Shown one piece after another: positions 17,184 through 25,517 of a DNA stretch of 64,000 bases. The stretch comes from Bradyrhizobium nanningense (GTDB lineage Bacteria > Pseudomonadota > Alphaproteobacteria > Rhizobiales > Xanthobacteraceae), in assembly GCF_004114535.1 (NCBI RefSeq), contig NZ_LBJC01000020.1:124001-188000 (forward strand), read 5' to 3'. A program made the position numbers and the translations under genes. The number at the start of each line of letters is the position of its first letter. Within the stretch, counting starts at the first letter, position 1. The notes below the pieces were generated by a model that was given only the letters and a program-made list of their open reading frames with translations, was not told the origin of the DNA and did not search any database.

Positions 17184-17855
17184 TCAGCGCTTCTTGGCGG
17201 GCTTTTTCGCCGCAGGTGCAGGCGCCGCAGCCGGATGTGCAGGCGCCTCGTCGGGCACCCTGGCATAGGTCATGATTTGCAACTGGCCGTTGACGGCCGA
17301 ACTTGGCTTGGCCCGGTCGAGAAACTGCTCCTCGCCGAGGCCGATCGGATGCAGCCGCTTGGTCGAGATCTTGAATGTGTTCACCAGCACGTCACGGATC
17401 GCGTCGGCGCGGCGCTGGCTCAGGATCGCATTGGCCTCGCGCGTCTTCGAATTGGATTCGACGTGGCCGACGATCAGGAACGTGTAGGGCAGCAGCGAAG
17501 AGTGCACCAGCGCGTCCGCGATGCGGCCGACGGTCTGGTAGGAGGCCGGCTGGATGATGGGCGTGTCGGCATCGAACTGGATCTGTGCGTTGAAGGCGGG
17601 CAGCTTGGCCAGATCGGGCGCGATCGGCGGCCGGTTCACCGGGCCCGGGTCATTCTTGATCCTGGCCTTGGCGCGCTCCATCACCTGCTGCTTCAGCGCG
17701 GGAAGATCGACCTCGGCAGCCTCTTCGAAATGGTCGAGCTTGCCGACGATGTCGTCGCGGGTCGGCGCCGCCGTCTGGGCGGCGGCTGCGCCCGCGAGCA
17801 GAGCGAGGCCGAACGCGAGGGCCGGTCCGGCAAAGAAGAGCCTGCTCGCATGCAT
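17184..17855 (-). CDS. OmpA-family exported protein
   Basis: 223 residues. Signal peptide (MHASRLFFAGPALAFGLALLAGAAAAQ). The second half is an OmpA-like peptidoglycan-binding domain: IQFDADTPIIQPASYQTVGRIADAL, IVGHVESNSKTREANAILSQRRADAIRDVLV, RLHPIGLGEEQFL. It usually links the outer membrane to peptidoglycan. In place of the usual GHTD the sequence is GHVE. The tail is Ala/Lys/Pro-rich. Its ATG overlaps the stop of the upstream gene (TGATG), so it is translationally coupled to it. Confidence 0.85.
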   Translation of the reverse strand: MHASRLFFAGPALAFGLALLAGAAAAQTAAPTRDDIVGKLDHFEEAAEVDLPALKQQVMERAKARIKNDPGPVNRPPIAPDLAKLPAFNAQIQFDADTPIIQPASYQTVGRIADALVHSSLLPYTFLIVGHVESNSKTREANAILSQRRADAIRDVLVNTFKISTKRLHPIGLGEEQFLDRAKPSSAVNGQLQIMTYARVPDEAPAHPAAAPAPAAKKPAKKR

Positions 17856-18271
17856 CAGCGATACCCCGCGTCGTCGACGGCCTTCAGGCAATTGTTGCTG
17901 ATGCCCTTGGGGGTCGAGACCAGGCAGGGGATCGACTTGCTGGTCTCCTTGGTCGAGCCGCCGCACACCTTGACGATCTCGCGCTGGCAGGCGTTCGCCA
18001 CCGTGACGCGCGCGGCGACGCGCTTCTGGATGGCGTCGAAGGCGCCGAGATAGTCGCTCGCGCACTGCGGCGAGAGCACGTCGCGGTTGCGCGACAGGCA
18101 TTCCTTCAGGCGCGTCGAGTCCGGATTGACGCCACGGCAATTGGCGACGATTTCCGCACCGCAGCTCTTGGCCAAGAGCCCGATCGAATCGCCAAAGCTC
18201 ATGGTCTCCGCCGCGCTGAGCGACGGCATCCCCAATGCCAGCAAGATCAGTGTGATGGAGCCCCGGACCAT
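17855..18271 (-). CDS. secreted cysteine-rich protein
   Basis: 138 residues. Signal peptide (MVRGSITLILLALGMPSLSAAET) followed by a mature part with six Cys (SCGAEIVANC, ECLSRNRDVLSPQC, NACQREIVKVCGG, PCLVSTPKGISNNC), spaced as in Cys-rich repeat (GLG1-type) exported proteins. Probably disulfide bonded in the periplasm; function unknown. ATG 18271 begins the signal peptide; an upstream in-frame TTG at 18307 is less likely. Overlaps the start of the OmpA-family gene. Confidence 0.72.
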   Translation of the reverse strand: MVRGSITLILLALGMPSLSAAETMSFGDSIGLLAKSCGAEIVANCRGVNPDSTRLKECLSRNRDVLSPQCASDYLGAFDAIQKRVAARVTVANACQREIVKVCGGSTKETSKSIPCLVSTPKGISNNCLKAVDDAGYR

Positions 18272-18359
18272 GGCTTTATCTGATACGGGGAAGTTCGCGA
18301 TGGTCAAGACCTGTTCGGAGGAGAACCGTCGAAGGCCCGGCGAGTGCGGCGAACAGTCC

Positions 18360-18647
18360 TCACTCCGCGGCGTCGAGGGGCGGCCATTCGATCAGGGCGA
18401 CGGTATGGTTTCTGAGGTCGTCGGCCACATCGGGGTCGGCCTCGAGCTCGGCCAATGTCCGAGGCGGGGGAAGCTGGCGGCCGTCTGCGGCGAGGTCCTG
18501 AGCGTAGAGCGCCAGTGCCTCGGGCGCATTCTCCAGGGCCTCGTCGATATCATCGCCTCCTGAAAAGCAGCCGGGGAGGTCGGGAAACCACAGGCCCACG
18601 GCTTCCTCCGGATCGGTATCCTCGATGATGGCAACGTACTGAGCCAT
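18360..18647 (-). CDS. HicB-family antitoxin-like protein, no HicA partner seen
   Basis: 95 residues. MAQYVAIIEDTDPEEAVGLWFPDLPGCFSGGDDIDEALENAPEALALYAQDL is the HicB partial RNase-H-like fold with the conserved P-D-L-P-G-C segment. HicB normally neutralises the HicA mRNA interferase and binds DNA, but no HicA-like small basic ORF is adjacent and the short C terminus leaves little room for a DNA-binding domain. It begins 10 bp after uvrD and probably shares its transcript. GAGG lies upstream of the ATG at 18647. Confidence 0.75.
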   Translation of the reverse strand: MAQYVAIIEDTDPEEAVGLWFPDLPGCFSGGDDIDEALENAPEALALYAQDLAADGRQLPPPRTLAELEADPDVADDLRNHTVALIEWPPLDAAE

Positions 18648-18657
18648 ATCGCGGGCC

Positions 18658-21249
18658 TCACGCCCGCTGCACAAAACTGTCCACGACCTTCTTCTCGCCG
18701 GCCTTGTCGAAGGCGATGGTGAGCTTGTTGCCGTCGATCTTGGTGACGCGGCCATAGCCGAATTTCTGGTGGAAGACGCGGTCGGACAGCGAGAATTCGG
18801 ACGTCGTGCCGGTCGATTTGGCGACCAGCTCGCCCTCGATCGTCAGGGGACCACGACGGCGCGAAGAGAAGCTGCCGAAATCGGGGCCGGCCGATGAGGA
18901 GGACGAGAACGTCGCGGCCTCGTCCTCGAAGCCGCCGTGGCCGCCGCTGCCAGAGCGACCACCGCCGCGATTGCGGTTGGCCTGCGCGCGCTGCCAGCCC
19001 GGCGTCGAATAGCTGGAGCCGAAGGCCTCCAGGTCGTCGAAGCGCGAGGCGCCATAGCCGCCGGTGCCGCCCCAGGCCGAGCCGCCCTTGGACTCCGTGA
19101 TCTCGACGTTGGCCGCCGGCAATTCGTCGAGGAAGCGCGACGGGATCGTGGTCGACCAGGTGCCATGGATGCGCCGGTTGGTCGCGAAATAGATCATCGC
19201 GCGGCGGCGGGCGCGGGTCAGGCCGACATGGCCGAGCCGGCGCTCTTCTTCCAGGCCGGCGCGGCCCTGCTCGTCCAGCGTGCGCTGACTCGGGAACAGG
19301 CCTTCCTCCCAGCCGGGCAGGAACACGTTGTCGAACTCGAGCCCCTTGGCCGAATGCAGCGTCATCAGCGACACCGCATCTTCCTCGGCGCCGCCGTCGC
19401 GGTCCATCACCAGGGAGATGTGCTCGAGGAACCCTTGCAGGTTCTCGAACTCCTCCATCGAGCGCACCAGCTCCTTCAGGTTCTCCAGCCGGCCCGCGGC
19501 GTCCGCCGAACGGTCCTTCTGCCACATCTCGGTATAGCCGCTTTCGTCGAGCACGATCTGGGCGAGATCGGTGTGGGCGGTGACCTCGCGCTGGGCGCGC
19601 CAGCGGTCGAACTGGGCGACGACGTCGCGAAGCGAGCCGCGCGCCTTCGGCTTCAGCTCGTCGGTCTCGACCACCGCGCGGGCCGCTTCGAACAAAGGAA
19701 TGCGGCGCTTGCGGGCGTGGTCGTGCAGCATCTGCACCGTGGCATCGCCGAGGCCCCGCTTGGGCACGTTGACGATGCGCTCGAAGGCGAGGTCGTCGGC
19801 CGGCGAGTTGATGACGCGCAAATAGGCCAGCGCGTCGCGGATTTCCGCGCGCTCGTAGAAGCGGGGGCCGCCGATGACGCGATAGGGCAGGCCGAGCGTG
19901 ACGAAACGGTCTTCGAACTCGCGCATCTGGTAGGACGCGCGCACCAGGATCGCGATCTCGTTGAGCTTCTCGCCGCGGCGCTGGATCTGCTCGATCTCCT
20001 CGCCGATGCCGCGCGCTTCCTCTTCGGAATCCCACGAGCCTGTTACCGTGACCTTCTCGCCGTCCTGGTCCTCGGTGCGCAGTGTCTTGCCGAGCCGGCC
20101 TTCATTATGCGCGATCAGATGTGAGGCGGCGGCGAGGATGTGGCCGGTCGAGCGGTAGTTGCGCTCCAGGCGAATGACCTTGGCGCCCGGGAAATCGTGG
20201 TCGAAGCGCAGGATGTTGTCGACCTCGGCGCCGCGCCAGCCATAGATCGATTGGTCGTCGTCGCCAACGCAGCAGATGTTTTTGACGTGGTTCTTCTCCC
20301 TCGCCCCGTCCTTCACGGGGAGAGGGTCGGAGTGAGGGGCTGTCTCCACGAGCGCGGCGCTTGGAGCGTCCCCCTCACCCGCATCGCTTTGCGATGCGAC
20401 CTCTTCCCGCAGGCGAGGAGAGGCGAAGGAAGACGGCGCCTGCGACAATAGCCGCAGCCACAGATATTGCGCGACGTTGGTGTCCTGATATTCGTCGACC
20501 AGGATGTATTTGAAGCGCTGCTGATATTGCCGGAGGATATCCGGGTGCTCGCGGAAGATGCGGATGTTCTCCAGCAGGAGATCGCCGAAATCGGCCGCGT
20601 TCAGGATCTTCAGCCGCTCCTGGTAGCTCGCATAGAGCTTGCCGCCCTTGCCGTTGCCGAACACGGCGGCTTCGCCCGAGGGCACCTGCGACGGCATCAG
20701 GCCGCGGTTCTTCCAGCCGTCGATCAGGCCGGCGAGCATGCGCGCCGGCCAGCGCTTGTCGTCGATGTTCTCGGCTTGCAGCAGCTGCTTGAGCAGCCGG
20801 ACCTGGTCGTCGACATCGAGCACGGTGAAGTTCGATTTGAGCTGCGCCAACTCGGCATGGACGCGCAGGATGCGGCCGCCGATGGAGTGGAAGGTGCCGA
20901 GCCACGGCATGCCCTCGACGGCGTGGCCGAGCATCTGGCCGAGCCGGTGCTTCATCTCGCGCGCGGCCTTGTTGGTGAAGGTCACCGACAGGATCTCGGC
21001 GGGGCGGGCGCGGCCCTGGCTCAGGATATGGGCGATGCGCGTCGTCAGCACGCGGGTCTTGCCGGTGCCCGCGCCGGCCAGCACCAGGACCGGACCGTCC
21101 AGCGTCTCCACCGCCTCGCGCTGCTCGGGATTGAGCCCGGAGAGGTATTTCGGGCCTACTGAGGCGCGCGCACGCGCGGCGATGCCGCCGGCTGCGGGCT
21201 GGTGGTCGGGTACGCTGGTGATCTTGCTCGGCTCGGTCATGCGAATCAT
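18658..21249 (-). CDS. uvrD: ATP-dependent DNA helicase UvrD/PcrA
   Basis: 863 residues, superfamily 1A helicase used in nucleotide-excision and mismatch repair. Seen: Q motif LNPEQREAV, Walker A GAGTGKT, TFTNKAAREM, VDEYQDTN (motif II), CVGDDDQSIYGWRGA (motif III), LERNYRS (IV), TLHSAKGLEFDNVFLPGWEEG (V) and VGLTRARRR (VI). The C-terminal part has a Gly/Ser-rich linker and ends in a Tudor-like module (VFHQKFGYGRVTKIDGNKLTIAFDKAGEKKV). About 45 residues between motifs II and III are encoded by a palindromic repeat (20296-20423). ATG 21249 or 21240 could be the start. Confidence 0.93.
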   Translation of the reverse strand: MIRMTEPSKITSVPDHQPAAGGIAARARASVGPKYLSGLNPEQREAVETLDGPVLVLAGAGTGKTRVLTTRIAHILSQGRARPAEILSVTFTNKAAREMKHRLGQMLGHAVEGMPWLGTFHSIGGRILRVHAELAQLKSNFTVLDVDDQVRLLKQLLQAENIDDKRWPARMLAGLIDGWKNRGLMPSQVPSGEAAVFGNGKGGKLYASYQERLKILNAADFGDLLLENIRIFREHPDILRQYQQRFKYILVDEYQDTNVAQYLWLRLLSQAPSSFASPRLREEVASQSDAGEGDAPSAALVETAPHSDPLPVKDGAREKNHVKNICCVGDDDQSIYGWRGAEVDNILRFDHDFPGAKVIRLERNYRSTGHILAAASHLIAHNEGRLGKTLRTEDQDGEKVTVTGSWDSEEEARGIGEEIEQIQRRGEKLNEIAILVRASYQMREFEDRFVTLGLPYRVIGGPRFYERAEIRDALAYLRVINSPADDLAFERIVNVPKRGLGDATVQMLHDHARKRRIPLFEAARAVVETDELKPKARGSLRDVVAQFDRWRAQREVTAHTDLAQIVLDESGYTEMWQKDRSADAAGRLENLKELVRSMEEFENLQGFLEHISLVMDRDGGAEEDAVSLMTLHSAKGLEFDNVFLPGWEEGLFPSQRTLDEQGRAGLEEERRLGHVGLTRARRRAMIYFATNRRIHGTWSTTIPSRFLDELPAANVEITESKGGSAWGGTGGYGASRFDDLEAFGSSYSTPGWQRAQANRNRGGGRSGSGGHGGFEDEAATFSSSSSAGPDFGSFSSRRRGPLTIEGELVAKSTGTTSEFSLSDRVFHQKFGYGRVTKIDGNKLTIAFDKAGEKKVVDSFVQRA
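20296..20423. repeat. palindromic repeat, type A, translated in frame within uvrD
   Basis: Left arm CTCCCTCGCCCCGT/ACGGGGAGAGGG, inner GTGAGGGG with CCCCTCAC, a GCATCGC/GCGATGC stem, and right arm CCTCTTCCCGC...GAGGAGAGG reproduce the architecture of the intergenic copies at 8590-8727 and 46246-46353. Read in the uvrD frame it gives a polar segment (SFASPRLREEVASQSDAGEG, then PHSDPLPVKDGARE) with no stop. Confidence 0.75.
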
Positions 21250-21485
21250 TGACCCCACGATGGCACCGCGGGGAGGCGGAAGGGAGCCTTCTAACAGGGA
21301 TGGTGCCTATATGGGGCGGCGAAAAGAGGTTTTCCACGTGCGCGGCGGGCCAAATTGTTCCTGCGAATCTTGCGAATTTCCACTTGGGGCGGGCCGGAAC
21401 CATCGTTCCCACCCCGAGATTGTCTGGACAGGTGGCGCGGCGAGCCTGCGCCGGACGCAGACAACATCAAGACGAGGGATTGACC

Positions 21486-21659
21486 ATGCTAGGCTGGGTT
21501 GTGACGTTTCTGGTTATCGCACTGATCGCCGGCATCCTGGGCTTCGGCGGCGTCGCCGGCGCTTCGATCGAGATCGCCAAGATCATCTTCTTCATCGCGG
21601 TCGTTCTGTTCCTGGTCTCGGCCGTGGTCGGCTTGGCGCGCGGCCGCAACAGGGTATAG
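21486..21659 (+). CDS. DUF1328 small membrane protein
   Basis: 57 residues with two hydrophobic helices: MLGWVVTFLVIALIAGILGFGGVAGASIEIAKIIFFIAVVLFLVSAVVGL matches the DUF1328 (YtjA-like) family, small inner-membrane proteins often induced by stress. Function unknown. GAGGGA sits 6 bp before the ATG. Divergent from uvrD, and its stop is 3 bp from the end of the convergent thioesterase gene. Confidence 0.85.
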   Translation: MLGWVVTFLVIALIAGILGFGGVAGASIEIAKIIFFIAVVLFLVSAVVGLARGRNRV

Positions 21660-21662
21660 CGC

Positions 21663-22169
21663 TCACCGCTTCGAGGGCATCGCCACGTTCCGGCCGATGC
21701 CCTCGGGGCGCGCTACCGCGCTGTGGGCCTTTATGACTGCAGCGATACGCTCGCTTATATCGGGCGGAAACGGCGCGACGCGCCGCGCATTCATGTCCAT
21801 GTGCAGTGACATGTTCTCGGACGTGGCCGACAGCCATCCTTCGCTCGCGTGCCGCATCTCCTCGAACGTGTGCAGCCGCTTGTCGTCGGCCTCCAGCAGC
21901 CAGACGTGGATCTGCACGGGATCGCCGAGGTGGATTTCGCGCAAGTATCGCACATGGCATTCGGCGGTGAAGGTCGAGCCGCCTCGCTCCTTCATGTAGG
22001 TCGGCCCGATCCCGAGCTCGAGCCAGAGCTGGTCGACGGCGCGGTCGAACATCACGTTGTAATAGGCCATGTTGAGATGGCCGTTATAGTCGATCCATTG
22101 CGGCTCGATCTGCATGATCGCGGCGCGGAACGGCTCGGCTTTGGGCGTTGAGGCGGCAGTCTCCGGCAT
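21663..22169 (-). CDS. hotdog-fold acyl-CoA thioesterase family protein
   Basis: 168 residues. IDYNGHLNMAYYNVMFDRAVD is the hotdog active-site segment of 4-hydroxybenzoyl-CoA/acyl-CoA thioesterases (catalytic Asp-type Y/H-N-G-H block), followed by the core strands ECHVRYLREIHLGDPVQIHVWLLEADDKRLH. It should hydrolyse an acyl-CoA; sequence features resemble carnitine-operon type thioesterases, which I cannot verify. Divergent from the FAD-linked oxidase gene. Confidence 0.8.
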   Translation of the reverse strand: MPETAASTPKAEPFRAAIMQIEPQWIDYNGHLNMAYYNVMFDRAVDQLWLELGIGPTYMKERGGSTFTAECHVRYLREIHLGDPVQIHVWLLEADDKRLHTFEEMRHASEGWLSATSENMSLHMDMNARRVAPFPPDISERIAAVIKAHSAVARPEGIGRNVAMPSKR

Positions 22170-22252
22170 GTTTCCTTCCAGCTATGCGTCCGGTCGCTTG
22201 ACTTGACCGGTTTTATGTCCTTTGCCACGGTTCTTCTGTCGGGAGGAATTCC

Positions 22253-23677
22253 GTGGGTACGACCATCACCAATAATCCGCCGCGGCCGGAGCCGAAAGCC
22301 CTCGCGAGCGCGCTGGAGCAGCTCGCCGCACGCTTCGGCAACCGCCTCATCACCTCGCAGGCCGTGCGCGAGCAGCACGGCCATACCACCACCTGGATTC
22401 CCAACCAGCCGCCTGACGGCGTGGTGATGGCGCAGGAGACCGCCGACATCCAGGACGTGGTGCGGATCTGCGCCAAGAACCGCGTCCCCGTCATTCCCTT
22501 CGGGACCGGCACCTCGCTCGAGGGCCAGGTCAACGCACCCGCGGGCGGTATCTCGATCGACCTGCGCGACATGAACAAGGTGCTCGCGGTGCATGCCGAG
22601 GACCTCGACTGCGTGATCCAGCCCGGTGTGACCCGCAAGGCGCTCAACGAGCACCTGCGCGACCAGGGTCTGTTCTTCCCGATCGATCCCGGCGCGGATG
22701 CCTCGCTCGGCGGCATGGCCTCGACCCGCGCCTCCGGCACCAATGCGGTGCGCTACGGCACCATGCGCGATAGCGTGCTGGCCCTGAAGGTGGTGCGCGG
22801 CGATGGCGAGATCATCACCACGGGCACGCGCGCCAAGAAATCGTCCGCGGGCTACGACCTTACCCATCTGTTTGTCGGCGCCGAAGGCACGCTCGGCATC
22901 ATCTCGGAATTGACCATTCGCCTGCGCGGCATCCCCGAGACGATCGCGGCGGGCGCGGTCTCGTTCGAGACCGTGCACGGGGCCTGTCAGGCCGTCATCC
23001 TGGCGATCCAGACCGGCATTCCCGTGGCGCGCATCGAGCTGCTCAACGCCGCGCAGGTCAAGGCCTGCAACGCCTATTCGAAGCTGACGCTGCCGGAGAC
23101 GCCGCTGCTGCTGATGGAATTCCACGGCAGCGAGATCGAGGTCGCCGAGCAATCCAAGGCGTTCGGCGAGATCGCGAGGGATTGCGGCGGCGGAGAATTC
23201 TCCTGGACCACCAAGCCCGAGGATCGCACGAAACTGTGGCAGGCGCGGCACGATGCCTATTGGTCCGTGAAGGCGCTGCGGCCCGGCGACAGCATCGGTG
23301 TGGTCGCGACCGACGTCTGCGTGCCGATCTCTCGGCTCGCCGATTGCGTCAGCGAGACCGAGGAGGATTTGAAGCGGCTCAACCTGCTGTCCCCGATCGT
23401 CGGTCATGTCGGCGACGGCAATTTCCATTGCTCGCTGGTCTGCGACGTCAACGACGCGGACGAGATGGCGCGCGGCGAAGAGTTCATGCATCGCCTGGTC
23501 GAGCGCGCGCAGGCCATGGACGGCACCTGCACCGGCGAGCACGGCATCGGCCAGGGCAAGCAGAAATATCTGAAGGCAGAGCTCGGCCCCGAAGCGCTCG
23601 ATGCGATGCGGGCCCTGAAAAAGGCGCTCGATCCGCTCAACATCTTCAATCCCGGCAAGATCGTGCCGGAGGCGTAG
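22253..23677 (+). CDS. FAD-linked oxidase, D-lactate dehydrogenase (cytochrome) / GlcD type
   Basis: 474 residues. The FAD-binding domain (about residues 50-230) has VPVIPFGTGTSLEGQV, LDCVIQPGVTRKALNEHL, IDPGADASLGGMASTRASGTNAVRYGTM, and the C-terminal cap/oxidase domain ends with GHVGDGNFHCSL and TCTGEHGIGQGKQKYL...NIFNPGKIVP. It oxidises D-lactate or another 2-hydroxyacid and passes electrons to cytochrome c or quinone. The GTG start at 22253 has GGGAGGAATTCC directly upstream. Divergent from the thioesterase gene. Confidence 0.88.
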   Translation: MGTTITNNPPRPEPKALASALEQLAARFGNRLITSQAVREQHGHTTTWIPNQPPDGVVMAQETADIQDVVRICAKNRVPVIPFGTGTSLEGQVNAPAGGISIDLRDMNKVLAVHAEDLDCVIQPGVTRKALNEHLRDQGLFFPIDPGADASLGGMASTRASGTNAVRYGTMRDSVLALKVVRGDGEIITTGTRAKKSSAGYDLTHLFVGAEGTLGIISELTIRLRGIPETIAAGAVSFETVHGACQAVILAIQTGIPVARIELLNAAQVKACNAYSKLTLPETPLLLMEFHGSEIEVAEQSKAFGEIARDCGGGEFSWTTKPEDRTKLWQARHDAYWSVKALRPGDSIGVVATDVCVPISRLADCVSETEEDLKRLNLLSPIVGHVGDGNFHCSLVCDVNDADEMARGEEFMHRLVERAQAMDGTCTGEHGIGQGKQKYLKAELGPEALDAMRALKKALDPLNIFNPGKIVPEA

Positions 23678-23781
23678 CGCCGGCCGCAGCGGGGGACCGG
23701 GAACTTTCGGCAGGCCCGCCGGTTCCAATTCCCGCCAAGTTCCGATGCCTCAATGGCAGGACGGCACGCGGGGAGGGTGAG

Positions 23782-25068
23782 ATGGTGCGACCGGTCATTG
23801 GAATTGCCGCGATGGCGTTTGCCTGCATGTTGGCGGGCGCGGCGCTGGCGAAGGGCGGACACGGCGGCGGCCATGGAGGCGGGCACGGCGGCGGACATCA
23901 CGGCGGTGGGCATTTCCGCGGTCATGGCGGTGGGCATGCGCATGGCGGCGGACATCATCGCGGCATGGGGTTCACCGCAGGTGCCAGACGCGGCGGCCCC
24001 AATTTCGGTCAGATCCGCAATGCCGCGATCCGGCCGGCGACCTTCCGCAATGCCCTGAACTCCAGCGCATTCCGCAATGGCCGGCTGATCAGCAATCCGG
24101 CGGCGCGTGCGCAACTCGCCGCCGCGGCCGCGCTGGCCGGCTGGAGCGGCGTGAGCAGCGGATGGTGGCAACACGCGGGTGGCGGCTATGGCTGGGTCGG
24201 GCCGCTGTTCTGGCCGTTCGCCTATAACGATCTCTACGATTACACGATCTGGGGCGACGGGCTCGGCTTCTGGGGTTACGGCTACCCGGACATCTATGCC
24301 GGCATATTCGGCCCCTATGGTTATGATCGCCTGTCGGCCTATCTGCCGCAGCAACCAGAGCGACGACGGCGGGCGCGCAGCGCACCGCTCGATCAGCTGT
24401 GCGGCAGTGGCCGCCGTGCCATCGCCGGGCTGCCGATCGATCAGATTGCATCCGCGGTGCAGCCGACCGATGCGCAGGGCGCCGCTCTTGATGCGCTCGG
24501 CAACGCCTCCGTCGACGCGGCAGCGCTGATCCGCACGTCCTGTCCGATGCAGGCCGCAGCGACTGCGCCCGGCCGGCTCGCGGCGATGCAGCAGCGCATC
24601 GAGGCGATGCAGAAGGCTGTCGATCTGGTCCAGCCCGCGCTCGACCAATTCTATGGTTCGCTTAACGACGAACAGAAGGCGCGCTTCAATGCGCTGGCCG
24701 AGGATCAGCGGCGCGCGAGCGCATCGAACAATGCGAGCGGATCGCCGGTGCAAAACTGCAGTGTGTCCGCCGCGTTCGATTGGCCCGGCGCCACGATCGA
24801 GGAGAGACTTCGTCCCAACGACACGCAGCGCGCAGCGCTTCAGGTTCTCCAGGATACCAGCGCCAAGGTGAGCGCCTCGCTCAAGGCAGCCTGCGAGCCC
24901 AATGAGGTGATGACACCGCCGGCCCGCATGGCCACAATCCGCAAACGGCTGGATGCGATGCTGGACGGGATCAAGTCGGTGCGTGCGGCGCTCGATGACT
25001 TCTACGCCACGCTCAACGACGAGCAGAAGGCGCAGTTCGAGGCGATCGGACCGCGCCGCACGTCCTGA
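23782..25068 (+). CDS. exported His/Gly-rich protein with two LTxxQ-like (Spy/CpxP-type) repeats
   Basis: 428 residues. Signal peptide (to ALAKG), then a His/Gly-rich arm (GGHGGGHGGGHGGGHHGG...) likely to bind divalent metals, an aromatic-rich middle (WWQHAGGGYGWVGPLFWPFAYNDLYDY) and two roughly 100-residue repeats. Each repeat ends with a helical block and a shared motif: FYGSLNDEQKARF and FYATLNDEQKAQF, a variant of the LTxxQ motif of periplasmic Spy/CpxP chaperones. Each repeat also has Cys pairs. Probably a periplasmic stress or metal-linked protein. Strong ribosome-binding site GGGAGGGTGAG before ATG 23782. Confidence 0.75.
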   Translation: MVRPVIGIAAMAFACMLAGAALAKGGHGGGHGGGHGGGHHGGGHFRGHGGGHAHGGGHHRGMGFTAGARRGGPNFGQIRNAAIRPATFRNALNSSAFRNGRLISNPAARAQLAAAAALAGWSGVSSGWWQHAGGGYGWVGPLFWPFAYNDLYDYTIWGDGLGFWGYGYPDIYAGIFGPYGYDRLSAYLPQQPERRRRARSAPLDQLCGSGRRAIAGLPIDQIASAVQPTDAQGAALDALGNASVDAAALIRTSCPMQAAATAPGRLAAMQQRIEAMQKAVDLVQPALDQFYGSLNDEQKARFNALAEDQRRASASNNASGSPVQNCSVSAAFDWPGATIEERLRPNDTQRAALQVLQDTSAKVSASLKAACEPNEVMTPPARMATIRKRLDAMLDGIKSVRAALDDFYATLNDEQKAQFEAIGPRRTS

Positions 25069-25099
25069 ACGGTGTAGGCAACGACCATTGGTGGGGGCA

Positions 25100-25465
25100 A
25101 TGAAGTGGTTCGCAAGGCGGCAGCCGGTCGACATCTGGGATGAGCCGATCCAGGGACCGCTCGGCGATATCGAAGCGGCGGAGCGAATTCGCAACATCTG
25201 CGAGGCTGCGCAAGCGGGCGCGGAGGCCGTCGGAGGCTCCGCACAGACTGCCAAGCGCGAGCGCTATGAACGCGCGGCCCGCGTCGCGATGGAAATTGCG
25301 ATGAAGATCGCAGACGATCTGATGCGCGACGATGCGGTCCGCCGCATCGTCGACCTCTGCATGAAGGCGGACGACGCCAAGACGGCGCAGATCCTGTTTC
25401 GCGCGATCCAGGCCGGCTGGATCCGGGAGGCCGTTCAGCGCGATTATCCGGCGCTGGCGCAGTAG
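25100..25465 (+). CDS. hypothetical protein
   Basis: 121 residues; I do not recognise the family. Highly charged and predicted largely helical (RERYERAARVAMEIAMKIADDLMRDDAVRRIVDLCMKADDAKTAQILFRAIQAG), no signal peptide and no membrane segment, so cytoplasmic. The pattern of amphipathic helices suggests a small helical bundle. GGGGGCA precedes the ATG at 25100. It lies 31 bp after the His/Gly-rich gene on the same strand and may share its transcript. Confidence 0.6.
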   Translation: MKWFARRQPVDIWDEPIQGPLGDIEAAERIRNICEAAQAGAEAVGGSAQTAKRERYERAARVAMEIAMKIADDLMRDDAVRRIVDLCMKADDAKTAQILFRAIQAGWIREAVQRDYPALAQ

Positions 25466-25517
25466 ACCTGGCTCGCGCGATGGGCGCGAGCCGGTGCGAT
25501 GTCGATGCTGGACCGTC

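Noticed and set aside
20296..20423. Intein or programmed frameshift in uvrD
   Set aside because: No intein splice motifs and no frame change; the insert is short, repetitive and resembles the intergenic palindromes.
22052..23728. A 558-residue open frame opposite the FAD-linked oxidase gene
   Set aside because: Antisense shadow, contradicting the motif-rich oxidase.
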